Positions 1-7,881 of a DNA stretch of 17,702 nt are shown here, piece by piece. Position 1 is the stretch's first letter, and every line of letters begins with the position of its first letter. The position numbers were made by a program, and so were the translations under genes. This DNA is from Desulfacyla sp964522045. GTDB taxonomy: Bacteria > Desulfobacterota > DSM-4660 > Desulfatiglandales > Desulfatiglandaceae. The stretch covers positions 1 to 17,702 of the forward strand of contig CAZFSF010000053.1 in NCBI GenBank assembly GCA_964522045.1, written 5' to 3'. The notes under the pieces are model-generated. The model saw only the letters and a list, made by a program, of their open reading frames with translations, searched no databases and had not been told where the DNA came from.

Positions 1-151
1 TCCAAAATGGAAAACTCCTTCCGCAAATTTAATCATACTGCAACTTGCTACTCATTTCCATATAAAATTAAAAAATACCCAACACGGCTTGTTGAATGGA
101 CTGCCATGGAAATACAAAAACTGAACGAAAACTTTGTTCAGGCACTTTTTT

Positions 152-181
152 TTGATAGAGCATTTTTCCCATCTTTATGAT
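152..181 (+). promoter_or_regulatory. Candidate sigma70-type promoter for the hybrid histidine kinase
   Basis: TTGATA (152-157) and TATGAT (176-181) are separated by 18 bases. Each hexamer matches the sigma70 consensus at 5 of 6 positions. Transcription would begin near 188, giving a leader of about 124 bases that contains the hairpin at 202-241. This is a consensus match only; the AT-rich setting raises the chance of a false hit. Confidence 0.4.
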
Positions 182-201
182 ATCATTTAGAAGTTGCCTT
201 A

Positions 202-241
202 GGCCCGAGGTCACACGTCAGGGTTTGGAGGCCCTCGGGCC
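202..241 (+). promoter_or_regulatory. GC-rich 9-bp hairpin in the leader of the histidine kinase gene
   Basis: GGCCCGAGG at 202-210 is perfectly complementary to CCTCGGGCC at 233-241, with a 22-base loop. No T run follows, so it does not look like an intrinsic terminator. It stands out against AT-rich flanks and would lie near the 5' end of a transcript from the candidate promoter at 152-181. It could be an mRNA stability or regulatory structure, or a protein-binding inverted repeat. Confidence 0.4.
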
Positions 242-311
242 AACGGTTTACATGCAACCTCTCATTTAAGGATATCTTATTATTATCAATAACTATTTTT
301 AGAGAAATGTA

Positions 312-2858
312 ATGTTTACAGATAAACATCGTATCAATCTACTTGTACAAAATATTATCACGAGTGGTGCGTTTGAAAACCACGACATCGAAGGTAAACG
401 CAAAATAATACTGATAAATATTATAGGTATTATTGGAATAATTAATCTAATTCCGTTTGGTATCGTAGCCTTTATCCAAAATAAGCCGGTATTGGGTTTT
501 TTCGATCTTACTGTAGCGTCAATATTGGTTGTTGTAATCAGTTATTTGAGGAAAAGCGGGTACAATGATTCTCTCGGTTATTTCGCTGTTTCAGCTGCGG
601 GTGCGTTGTTCTTATATCTTTTTATTGCCGGGGGAGTGAATAATACCGGACACCTCTGGTTTTACAGCTTTCCGTTATTTGCCTTATTTCTTCTCGGTTC
701 AAGAAGAGGGGCAATTGCAACTTTTGTGTTATTTGTCCCTTCGTTTCTGCTATTAATAGTTGGGAGTTACCCTCCAATTACTGCCATCTACACAACAGAT
801 TTCAAAATAAGATTTATCCCATCCTTTCTTGTTGTGTTTGGAATTTCCTATTTCTTTGAAAAGCTAAGAGAAATGACACAACAGCTGTTAGCCCAGAGAA
901 ATGCCGAACTCGAAGAAACAATAACCAATCAAAAAGAGACACAAAAAGCACTACGCGAAAGCCAGGAGAAATACCAAAACCTTGTAGAGGAGAGCTTCGA
1001 TGGAATATTCATCCAGAGAGGCCAAAATATTATTTTTGTGAACAAGCGGTTAAATGAGATGCTGGGATATAAGGAAGGTGAATTAATTGGTCAAAACCAC
1101 TGGGTGGTATATCATCCTGACTATCAGGAATTGACCAGAGAGCGGGCACAGGCTCGTATGCGTGGAGAGGAAGTGGTGCGCCGGTATGAAGTCAAATTGC
1201 AGCGCAAGGATGGCTCCTGGTTTTACGGGGAGCTCAATGCCAGGCCAATTACCTTCCCTTCTGACAAAGAGAGTGGAATACAGGTCTGGATCAAAGACAT
1301 CATGGAGCAGAAACTTGCCGAAGAGACGTTGCGGGAGAGTGAAGAGAAATACCGTACCATCCTCGAAAGCATCGAAGATGGCTATTATGAAACAGACCTT
1401 GCAGGAAACTTTACCTTTTTTAACGCTTCATTGTGCAGAGTCTTTGGATATTCAGAAAATGAATTAATGGGGATGAATTACATTAAGAACATAGATAAAG
1501 AGACAGCCGATAAGCTATATGGGGTATTCAATAGGGTGTATAAGACAAAGATACCGGTCAAAGGATTCGAATATGAGGTCTCATGGAAGGGCGGCAGAAA
1601 AAGGTTTGTTGAGATCTCAGTATCTCTGTTAAGGGATACTTGGGGTAAGCCTATGGGGTTTCGTGGTATTATCAGGGATGTCACGGAAAGAAAACTTGCT
1701 GAAGATAAAAGCAAACGGTTGGAAACACACCTTCAACAGGCCCAGAAGATGGAATCCATCGGAACACTTGCTGGAGGTGTCGCCCATGACTTTAACAACC
1801 TGCTCATGGCTATCCAGGGGCGCACCTCTTTGATACGAATGAATAAGGATTCTTCTCATCCGGATTTTGAACACCTGAAGGGGATAGAGGCTCATGTTGA
1901 GAGTGCCGCCGGTCTGACCAAGCAGCTATTAGGCTTTGCGAGAGGTGGAAAATATGAGGTCAGGCCAACCGATTTGAATAAACTCATCGAGAAAGAAAGT
2001 CATATGTTTGGCCGCACAAAAAAAGAAATAACCATACATAGAAGATACGAGGAGAATCTTTGGTCTGTGGCGGTCGACCGGAGACAGATTGACCAGGTCC
2101 TGTTGAATCTTTATGTCAATGCCTGGCAGGCGATGCCAGGGGGTGGCAACCTATATTTGGAAACAAAGAATGTGACCATTGACGAGAGCTATGTAAAACC
2201 GTTTTCTATTGAACCCGGGAGATATGTGAAAATATCGGTTACTGACACAGGCGTCGGAATGGATAAGGCAACCCAGGAAAGGATATTTGATCCGTTCTTT
2301 ACCACCAAAGAGCTGGGTAGGGGCACCGGCTTGGGATTGGCCTCCGTCTATGGAATAATCAAGAATCACGGTGGCTTCATCAATGTTCACAGTAAAAAGG
2401 GTCATGGAACCACCTTTAATATTTATCTGCCCGCTTCTGAAAAAGAAGTCATGGAAGAGAAGAAGTTAGCCGGGGACATATTAAGGGGAACCGAGACCGT
2501 TCTTTTCGTAGACGATGAGGATATGATAATTGAAGTTACCGAGGAACTTTTTGAGCAGTTGGGTTACAAAATCTTGACAGCGAGAAGTGGAAAAGAGGCC
2601 ATTGAGATATATAAAGAGAGCAAGGAGCGGATTGACATAGTGCTTTTAGACATGATCATGCCGGATATGAGCGGGGGAGAGACTTACGACAGGATGAAAG
2701 ATATAAACCCCAAGGTTAAGGTCCTCCTTTCAAGTGGATACAGCATCAATGGTCAGGCGGCCGAGATATTGGATCGAGGTTGCGATGGGTTTATTCAGAA
2801 GCCCTTCAAGATAAAAGAATTATCAAAAAAGTTGAGAGAGATCTTGGACGAGAAATAG
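312..2858 (+). CDS. Membrane-bound hybrid histidine kinase (two PAS domains and a receiver)
   Basis: An 848-residue sensor kinase. Residues about 31-183 are hydrophobic with some five or six membrane segments and no large periplasmic domain. A short coiled coil (184-215) follows, then two PAS domains (about 216-335 and 342-462), each ending in the usual linker (DIMEQKLAEE, DVTERKLAED). The phosphoacceptor helix has H492 in GGVAHDFNN. The ATPase domain shows the N box (N599, N603), DTGVGM (645-650), the F box (FDPFF) and GRGTGLGLA (669-677). The C-terminal receiver (about 727-846) has D734/D735, phosphoacceptor D780, S808 and K830, so all catalytic residues are present. The signal is unknown. 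The protein ends after the receiver with no DNA-binding output, so phosphate probably passes onward or the receiver modulates the kinase. The Shine-Dalgarno sequence is weak (AGAG). The membrane-domain codons are more AT-rich than the rest. Confidence 0.93.
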   Translation: MFTDKHRINLLVQNIITSGAFENHDIEGKRKIILINIIGIIGIINLIPFGIVAFIQNKPVLGFFDLTVASILVVVISYLRKSGYNDSLGYFAVSAAGALFLYLFIAGGVNNTGHLWFYSFPLFALFLLGSRRGAIATFVLFVPSFLLLIVGSYPPITAIYTTDFKIRFIPSFLVVFGISYFFEKLREMTQQLLAQRNAELEETITNQKETQKALRESQEKYQNLVEESFDGIFIQRGQNIIFVNKRLNEMLGYKEGELIGQNHWVVYHPDYQELTRERAQARMRGEEVVRRYEVKLQRKDGSWFYGELNARPITFPSDKESGIQVWIKDIMEQKLAEETLRESEEKYRTILESIEDGYYETDLAGNFTFFNASLCRVFGYSENELMGMNYIKNIDKETADKLYGVFNRVYKTKIPVKGFEYEVSWKGGRKRFVEISVSLLRDTWGKPMGFRGIIRDVTERKLAEDKSKRLETHLQQAQKMESIGTLAGGVAHDFNNLLMAIQGRTSLIRMNKDSSHPDFEHLKGIEAHVESAAGLTKQLLGFARGGKYEVRPTDLNKLIEKESHMFGRTKKEITIHRRYEENLWSVAVDRRQIDQVLLNLYVNAWQAMPGGGNLYLETKNVTIDESYVKPFSIEPGRYVKISVTDTGVGMDKATQERIFDPFFTTKELGRGTGLGLASVYGIIKNHGGFINVHSKKGHGTTFNIYLPASEKEVMEEKKLAGDILRGTETVLFVDDEDMIIEVTEELFEQLGYKILTARSGKEAIEIYKESKERIDIVLLDMIMPDMSGGETYDRMKDINPKVKVLLSSGYSINGQAAEILDRGCDGFIQKPFKIKELSKKLREILDEK

Positions 2859-2922
2859 GAACAGATATGCAGTTATAATACCCAATGCTCAAAATATGAA
2901 TACCTATAGGGAGGAATTATTT

Positions 2923-3492
2923 ATGGAATGCCCCCATTGCGGAGAGAGTGTTAACAAAGTGATTGATTCGAGGCCGACTCAAGATGGAATCGCCATTCGA
3001 CGTCGCCGGCAATGTTTGGTTTGTACAGGCCGGTTCAACACATATGAATCCACAGAAGGGCAATTAGTGCGGATTTTGATGAGGAAAGATGCACGGCCAA
3101 GATCGTCCATAGCCTCTGTGAGGGCAGTAGGAGAATCCATGGCGAATGCTCTCAAAACCTTAACTGAAGAGACCGAGAATCTCATCGTAAAAGTGAACGA
3201 ATTTGAGAAGAGTAAAGGTAAAGCAGGTAAGAAACCTAAACACAGGGCCGTAGCAAAGGTCCGGGCTAAGAGAAAAGAGGGGATGAGGAAGCCTCCTGCA
3301 CGTAAAGCAAGAAAACTGACGGATACAGCCCAAGTACTCAATGTTATAAAGAGGCATAAAAAGGGGGTTGACCTCAAAAAGCTGGGACACAGGACAGGCT
3401 TTAAGGACGATAAAATCAGGGGTATTGTTTCCAGGGCATGTAAGACAGGTAAAATCAAGAGGGTAAGCAGAGGTGTTTATATCGCAGCATAA
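2923..3492 (+). CDS. NrdR-type zinc ribbon fused to basic linker and winged-helix-like domain
   Basis: A 189-residue protein. An in-frame ATG lies upstream at 2896, but ATG 2923 is preferred because GGGAGGA (2909-2915) sits 7 bases before it and because it starts right at the zinc ribbon. Residues 1-45 resemble the N-terminus of the ribonucleotide reductase repressor NrdR: MECPHC, VIDSR, RRRRQCLVC and RFNTYE, with putative zinc ligands C3, C6, C31 and C34. The ATP-cone that senses nucleotides in NrdR is not recognisable. It is replaced by a partly helical stretch, a strongly basic AT-hook-like linker (about 92-130), and a C-terminal segment (about 131-189) with the pattern of a small winged helix ending KIKRVSRGVYIAA. 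It is therefore probably DNA-binding but not NrdR. It lies 64 bases after the histidine kinase and 72 before the chemoreceptor. Its targets are unknown; regulating its neighbours is only a guess. Confidence 0.85.
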   Translation: MECPHCGESVNKVIDSRPTQDGIAIRRRRQCLVCTGRFNTYESTEGQLVRILMRKDARPRSSIASVRAVGESMANALKTLTEETENLIVKVNEFEKSKGKAGKKPKHRAVAKVRAKRKEGMRKPPARKARKLTDTAQVLNVIKRHKKGVDLKKLGHRTGFKDDKIRGIVSRACKTGKIKRVSRGVYIAA

Positions 3493-3564
3493 AGTTATGC
3501 ATGCTCCCTCAGCTCAAGATCAGATGATGTCTTGGTTACATTAATTGAACTATGGAGGTCCACT

Positions 3565-5676
3565 GTGAAAAAATGGAGTATTGCACCGAGGAGCATAAAA
3601 GGAAAGCTTATCTTCTATTTCGGAACGGCTGTCTCTCTTGTAGTTCTTCTGATCGTTGTCGTGTTTTCACATAGTATGTACATCCGCTTGATTAAAGACA
3701 ATGATCAACTTATCCGAACAGACACTCACAACATCGCAAACAGGATCGAGGTTGGGAATCTCGAGGCTGTTACCATTGCAAAGACTATGGCACTGGCCCA
3801 GAAAAGCGGACTCTTCGGTAAACGGGAAGCCTCGAATAAATACGCCCTGAATGTCCTGACAGAAAACCCGCAATTTACCGGTTCATATTTTGGATATGAA
3901 CCAAATGCAGATCAGGATGATGCGGCATATCTTGAAAAAACCGGTAGTGGCGCCAACGGGCTGAGTAAGAGCGGGCGTTTTCTTCCGTACTGGTTTGTCG
4001 ATGGAACCCAAAAAAACAAGTTCAAACTCAACCCACTTGTTGACATGGAAACCAGCCTTTATTACCAGGGATGTAAAGAAAAATTCCTTTCTGACAGCGA
4101 AGAGAAATATATGATCACCGAGCCTTACTTTTATGAAGGGAAGATGATCGTTGAGCAGACCTTTCCTATTGAGGTCAATGGACGGTTTGTGGGTATTGCG
4201 GGTGTTGATCGCGCCCTCACAGAGATACATACCTATTTGAAAGGTCTTAAGCCCTATAAATCTGCGACATTTGTGTTGCTCAGTCGTAAGGGCCGGATCA
4301 TCTCTTCAACTATGGATCTGATGTCTAAGAAGAGCTTTAATCAGTTTCAACAGACGGCTAAGAGGGATGAAAAAGGGGCTGAAACGGAGATTGATAGGCA
4401 TATGATGACCCAAAATATTGAGGAAACCGACTACAAGAATCTCCTTCATCTTTTCTACAAGCATTCCGGTCCCCCTCTCTTGATCCGACGGATTGACCCT
4501 TTAGACGGTAAGACCTATATCTTTTCAGGGGCTAAAATTAGGACAGGAGAGTGGACGATTGTCATGCGGGTCTCCGAGGGTGAAATAACGGCACCTATCC
4601 GAGATACCCTCGTCAAGGTCTTGCTGATTTCGTTTATCGGCTTGTTCATAACCTTCATGATTCTGACCTGGATTGCGAAACGGATCAGCGGCCCGATTTC
4701 AGAAGCCGTTGATATCGCCAAAGAGGTTGCGGATGGGGATTTCACTACCGAGGCAAAGATCAGGTCCACGGATGAGACAGGACACCTTCTTAGAGCATTG
4801 GATACTATGGCCGAAAACCTCAATTCCTTAGTTGGCCAGGTACAACGTTCCAGTATCCAAGTGACCAGTTCGTCAACAGAGCTGGCAGCCACGGCAAAGG
4901 AGCAGGAGACAACCATGGTGAACCAGGTAGAGTCTACGAACCGGGTGGTAAAGTCGGTGGAGAATATCTCCCACGTTGCAGCCGATCTGGTGGAGACAAT
5001 GCAACGGGTAGCATCCATGTCCCAGGAGACGGCGGTGTTTGCCAACAGCGGTCAAAGGGATCTCTCAAAAATGGAGGAAGCCATGCACAATATGGAAAAC
5101 GCCTCTAAGTCCATATCCGGCAGGTTAGAGTCCATTAACGAGAAGGCTGAAAATATTACCCATGTGGTAGACACAATTACCAAGGTGGCCGATCAGACAA
5201 ACCTGCTATCATTGAATGCTGCCATTGAAGCGGAGAAGGCCGGGGAGTACGGACGCGGGTTTCAAGTGGTGGCACGAGAAATCCGCAGGTTAGCGGACCA
5301 GACTGCAGTGGCCACGTTGGATATTGAGCAGATGGTGCAGGAGATGCAATCGGCGGTGGCTGCCGGTGTTATGGAAATGGACAAGTTTATGGTTGAAGTC
5401 AAGCTAAGCGCCGAAGACGTTGAAAAGATCAGCACACAATTGACCCGAATCATTGCGCAGGTTCAGGCGCTATCTCCCAGCTTTGAAGATGTCAACGTGG
5501 CGACAGGTAATCAATCGGAAAGTGCCCAGAAGATCAACACCGCCATGGTAAATCTCAGCGAGGGCTTGCAGCAGACCATAGAGTCCCTTAGAGAAACTTA
5601 CGCTGCTATTGAACAGTTGAACGAGGCCACAAGGGCCCTACGGGAAGAGACTTCTCGTTTCAAGATCAGACAATAG
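3565..5676 (+). CDS. Methyl-accepting chemotaxis protein with Cache sensor domain
   Basis: GTG 3565 is chosen because GGAGG (3554-3558) lies 6 bases upstream; a TTG at 3532 would add 11 residues without a good ribosome site. The 703-residue product has a first membrane helix at about 15-38, a periplasmic region of about 300 residues with the look of a double-Cache sensor (YFGYEPN, EPYF, GIAGVDRAL), a second membrane helix at about 350-371, a HAMP domain (372-424) and a long cytoplasmic signalling coiled coil. The conserved hairpin tip is at about 542-571 (VADQTNLLSLNAAIEAE, GRGFQVVA), which binds CheA/CheW. The C-terminus (EETSRFKIRQ) has no CheR/CheB-tethering pentapeptide. The ligand is unknown. 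No che genes lie in the window. Confidence 0.93.
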   Translation: MKKWSIAPRSIKGKLIFYFGTAVSLVVLLIVVVFSHSMYIRLIKDNDQLIRTDTHNIANRIEVGNLEAVTIAKTMALAQKSGLFGKREASNKYALNVLTENPQFTGSYFGYEPNADQDDAAYLEKTGSGANGLSKSGRFLPYWFVDGTQKNKFKLNPLVDMETSLYYQGCKEKFLSDSEEKYMITEPYFYEGKMIVEQTFPIEVNGRFVGIAGVDRALTEIHTYLKGLKPYKSATFVLLSRKGRIISSTMDLMSKKSFNQFQQTAKRDEKGAETEIDRHMMTQNIEETDYKNLLHLFYKHSGPPLLIRRIDPLDGKTYIFSGAKIRTGEWTIVMRVSEGEITAPIRDTLVKVLLISFIGLFITFMILTWIAKRISGPISEAVDIAKEVADGDFTTEAKIRSTDETGHLLRALDTMAENLNSLVGQVQRSSIQVTSSSTELAATAKEQETTMVNQVESTNRVVKSVENISHVAADLVETMQRVASMSQETAVFANSGQRDLSKMEEAMHNMENASKSISGRLESINEKAENITHVVDTITKVADQTNLLSLNAAIEAEKAGEYGRGFQVVAREIRRLADQTAVATLDIEQMVQEMQSAVAAGVMEMDKFMVEVKLSAEDVEKISTQLTRIIAQVQALSPSFEDVNVATGNQSESAQKINTAMVNLSEGLQQTIESLRETYAAIEQLNEATRALREETSRFKIRQ

Positions 5677-5692
5677 ATTGAATCCGTTGATT

Positions 5693-5704
5693 ACAACCGG
5701 TTGT
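5693..5704. repeat. 12-bp perfect palindrome after the chemoreceptor gene
   Basis: ACAACCGGTTGT is a perfect palindrome 17 bases past the chemoreceptor stop codon. A second weak inverted repeat follows (GTCAC 5727-5731 with GTGAC 5745-5749, then CCCCTTTT). Either could be an operator for the next gene or a poor terminator. No function can be assigned. Confidence 0.3.
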
Positions 5705-5775
5705 TCCTGACAAAGGCCTGATAGTTGTCACCTAAATTCTACTTGTGACCCCTTTTCAATCTGCGGCCTGGAGAC

Positions 5776-6930
5776 ATGTTAAGGAAACTTGCCAAAAAAT
5801 TACCTTATCATAATAGCCTCTTTGTTAGGTGTCTGCTGATGGTTTTTGCTAAAATCATATCCCGTTCACACGTGTATGCGGCACTTTTTTCTCTTCTTAT
5901 GACGTTTCAAACACCCGTATCCGTTAGAGCAGAGACCCCTGGAACCTTACCTTCCCAGTGGGATAAACCCAGCGAGGTAGGCGGGCTATTCCTGAAAATG
6001 CTCTCTGGAAAGTCCCTTGGAGACATTAAAAGCATCAGGCTTTCCTATGATGTTCATATGGACTTGCAGGCCTTTGTGAAGACCAAGATGGTCGCCACCC
6101 TGGAGATGAGAAAGGAAGGCAAGGACTACCTTTCAATCTTCAGCCTGGAAGAACCTGTTGGACAAGATCTGTGGAGCAGATTTGCGTTATTTGTCTATGG
6201 CAAACACACGGCCGAGTACAAAGAGATGATGAAGGCCGTTGAGACGCGGATACATGAGCGGTTTCGTTTTCAAAAGGAGAAGTTTCTCACGGAAGAATTT
6301 CGAGAGATCCTTCCGGATGTGAAGGTCTATGAAAACCAAACAGGGATTCGAGTCTATTTTGATTACAAAGAGAATTTGGTAAAATTCTGGAAAGACCAAA
6401 CAAAGAAGGCATTCACCAAGTCCATCCCCTATTTGAACCAGTACGGTCCATTAACGGCTTTTTTTAATTACCTACTTTTCGAGCCCACCAAAGTTGAATT
6501 ATCCGTCGTTAATGCCATGAGACAGGATGAGGACATCGATCCGTCAGGAGAGCCGTCTACGGATAAAAAGGTCGTTAACTTTCTGTTTGAATCACAAGTC
6601 GTTCGACTGCAACACAACAATACCGGTAGATATCCGGAATACGATTCGGCCATTTACTTCGAGGGTAAGAATTATCTGGACCTCATTTATGGGAAAAATA
6701 TCTTTTTTGAACTCTTTCACGCCACAATAGGGAGGGCAAAGGTCCCCTATGTAATTCATTTAGATGGTATTATCAGTAAGTCAAAAAAAAGTAAATTTGA
6801 GTTAAGGCTTAAGCAACTCATGGATAATCCCGAGACTGCCCAAGAGCTTGAGAGAGAATTCGAAGACGAAGTGCTTGCAGCAAAGAACGTAAAGGTTTAT
6901 TTGACGGCCACTGATGTGAAATTTGACTGA
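5776..6930 (+). CDS. Exported protein of unknown function
   Basis: A 384-residue protein that I do not recognise. The N-terminus is basic and hydrophobic, with a likely signal peptide ending near residue 52 (VSVRA before ETPG), so the mature protein should be periplasmic or surface-exposed. The start is uncertain: ATG 5776 has GGAG only 2 bases upstream, while ATG 5839 (residue 22) has a weak TAGGT 8 bases upstream and gives a more usual signal-peptide length. The mature part is mixed alpha/beta, rich in charged and aromatic residues, with no membrane helix, cysteine cluster or catalytic motif that I can name. It follows the chemoreceptor by 99 bases on the same strand, which suggests but does not prove a link. 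It converges with the DUF2156 gene, leaving only 15 bases between the stop codons. Confidence 0.75.
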   Translation: MLRKLAKKLPYHNSLFVRCLLMVFAKIISRSHVYAALFSLLMTFQTPVSVRAETPGTLPSQWDKPSEVGGLFLKMLSGKSLGDIKSIRLSYDVHMDLQAFVKTKMVATLEMRKEGKDYLSIFSLEEPVGQDLWSRFALFVYGKHTAEYKEMMKAVETRIHERFRFQKEKFLTEEFREILPDVKVYENQTGIRVYFDYKENLVKFWKDQTKKAFTKSIPYLNQYGPLTAFFNYLLFEPTKVELSVVNAMRQDEDIDPSGEPSTDKKVVNFLFESQVVRLQHNNTGRYPEYDSAIYFEGKNYLDLIYGKNIFFELFHATIGRAKVPYVIHLDGIISKSKKSKFELRLKQLMDNPETAQELEREFEDEVLAAKNVKVYLTATDVKFD

Positions 6931-6945
6931 GTGTGATGAGACGGA

Positions 6946-7851
6946 TCACCCTCCAGCCTGTTTTTGAGTCTTAAGAGTATATTTGTTCACCATATGGTGG
7001 GGATTATAAGACTCTTTGGCCTTCCTTAGACCTTCAATACCCAGATCCTGTTCCCGATTGATGTACTCAATATTAGGCCAGTCGTTAGTGCAAAAGAGCT
7101 GGTTTATCGCACCATAGAGGCCCGGGATTTCGGGGTCGGCCTTCTCAAAATGAATTACTGCGGTATCGGTATTCAGCGGCTCTCCTATTGAAAAAGCCTC
7201 AATCCTGGAATTGATCTGTATAGCGCCTCCTCGATAATCAAGTTCCTCAAAATGGGTGAGGGCCTCATATATGGCGTAATCCTCTGCAAGAAGGTCGGGT
7301 TTGTCAGCACACTCTTTTAACTGGCACCATTTCTCCTGCATATCAAGTAAGCACTCTACAAGCTCCATATCAAGGTGACGATATTCGAATGCAAAATTTT
7401 TCATAAATCGATTTAGAAGGTTCTTCTTTTTATGATACTTTCTCCCGGATAACTGGATGAGATCCAGAGTGCGGTAGACGTAATCACTATTGTCCCGATC
7501 GAAAAAAGAGGCATAATGGTCATGATCTACAAATTTCTCAACGAATTCCTCACTCACTCTGCAAACCCTCATTTCCGGAGTGAGCTGTTTAAGCTGCTCG
7601 CAAAGGACATCGAGGGCCTTTCTTTTATTCCCTGGGCCAATAGGGGGCAGGCAAAATGGTGACATCCCCTCAGGTTTGAAAATAATCAGCATGCAGTTTT
7701 CCCACTGAAGCCATATGGGATGGTAATGATGCCGCCAGATGAAGAGATTCGTAAAGGTTAATTCAGAAGTCTGAGGAGGGTCCTGAAGAAAGAAGCGGTT
7801 AAATATATCTTTGTGTTGAATCTCTATCGGTTTAAAATCGTCCAGTACCAT
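6946..7851 (-). CDS. DUF2156 protein (LPG synthase C-terminal / GNAT-like fold)
   Basis: A 301-residue soluble protein with hallmarks of DUF2156, the family of the C-terminal domain of lysylphosphatidylglycerol synthase: TNLFIWR (35-41), SGRKYHKKKN near 135-144, an acceptor-domain core around FSIGEPL and HFEKAD (220-239), and the C-terminal block YINREQDLGIEGLRKAK (263-279) followed by SYNP. The membrane flippase part of MprF is absent, so this is the stand-alone form. By family knowledge the fold is a tandem GNAT-like transferase, possibly moving an acyl or aminoacyl group; the substrate is unknown. The start ATG has GGGGA 5 bases upstream, and that ribosome-site region is tandemly duplicated. 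The gene is alone on this strand and divergent from fmdB. Confidence 0.85.
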   Translation of the reverse strand: MVLDDFKPIEIQHKDIFNRFFLQDPPQTSELTFTNLFIWRHHYHPIWLQWENCMLIIFKPEGMSPFCLPPIGPGNKRKALDVLCEQLKQLTPEMRVCRVSEEFVEKFVDHDHYASFFDRDNSDYVYRTLDLIQLSGRKYHKKKNLLNRFMKNFAFEYRHLDMELVECLLDMQEKWCQLKECADKPDLLAEDYAIYEALTHFEELDYRGGAIQINSRIEAFSIGEPLNTDTAVIHFEKADPEIPGLYGAINQLFCTNDWPNIEYINREQDLGIEGLRKAKESYNPHHMVNKYTLKTQKQAGG

Positions 7852-7881
7852 TTGTATCCCCTACCTTTGTGTCCCCCTACC
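7851..7881 (-). repeat. Tandem duplication of the ribosome-binding region of the DUF2156 gene
   Basis: On the minus strand, GGTAGGGGGACACAAA (7881-7866) is directly followed by GGTAGGGGATACAAA (7865-7851). They differ by one gap and one substitution. The second copy supplies the Shine-Dalgarno sequence and runs into the ATG. The first copy has a G-rich Shine-Dalgarno-like core but no start codon after it. Confidence 0.55.

Larger units (their letters stand above)
1..311. other. AT-rich lead-in without a convincing gene
   Basis: No gene is supported here. The frame starting at base 1 is open through an ATG at 7 to a TGA at 178-180 (57 codons from the ATG). It has few G residues in first codon positions, no Shine-Dalgarno sequence in view, and no family I recognise, so it may be chance or the tail of a gene lying outside the window. 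The right half holds a candidate promoter and a GC-rich hairpin, both described separately. The stretch is visibly more AT-rich than most of the window. Confidence 0.5.

Noticed and set aside
132..160. Sigma54-like GGCAC element followed by a T run
   Set aside because: The base pair that should be GC at the -12 position is TG, so the match fails at an essential position.
1..180. Open frame of about 59 codons at the left edge
   Set aside because: No ribosome site in view, few first-position G, no family resemblance; a frame this long is not rare by chance. A gene tail from outside the window cannot be excluded.
2851..2879. TATAAT at 2874-2879 as a promoter for the zinc-ribbon gene
   Set aside because: A perfect -10 hexamer, but no acceptable -35 element at 16-18 bases spacing.
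2979..3458. 159-codon minus-strand frame inside the zinc-ribbon gene
   Set aside because: It lies opposite a clear coding frame with zinc-ribbon signature and good ribosome site; the antisense frame has no family resemblance.
4515..5045. 176-codon minus-strand frame inside the chemoreceptor gene
   Set aside because: Shadow of the HAMP and signalling-domain coding sequence; no ribosome site or domain.
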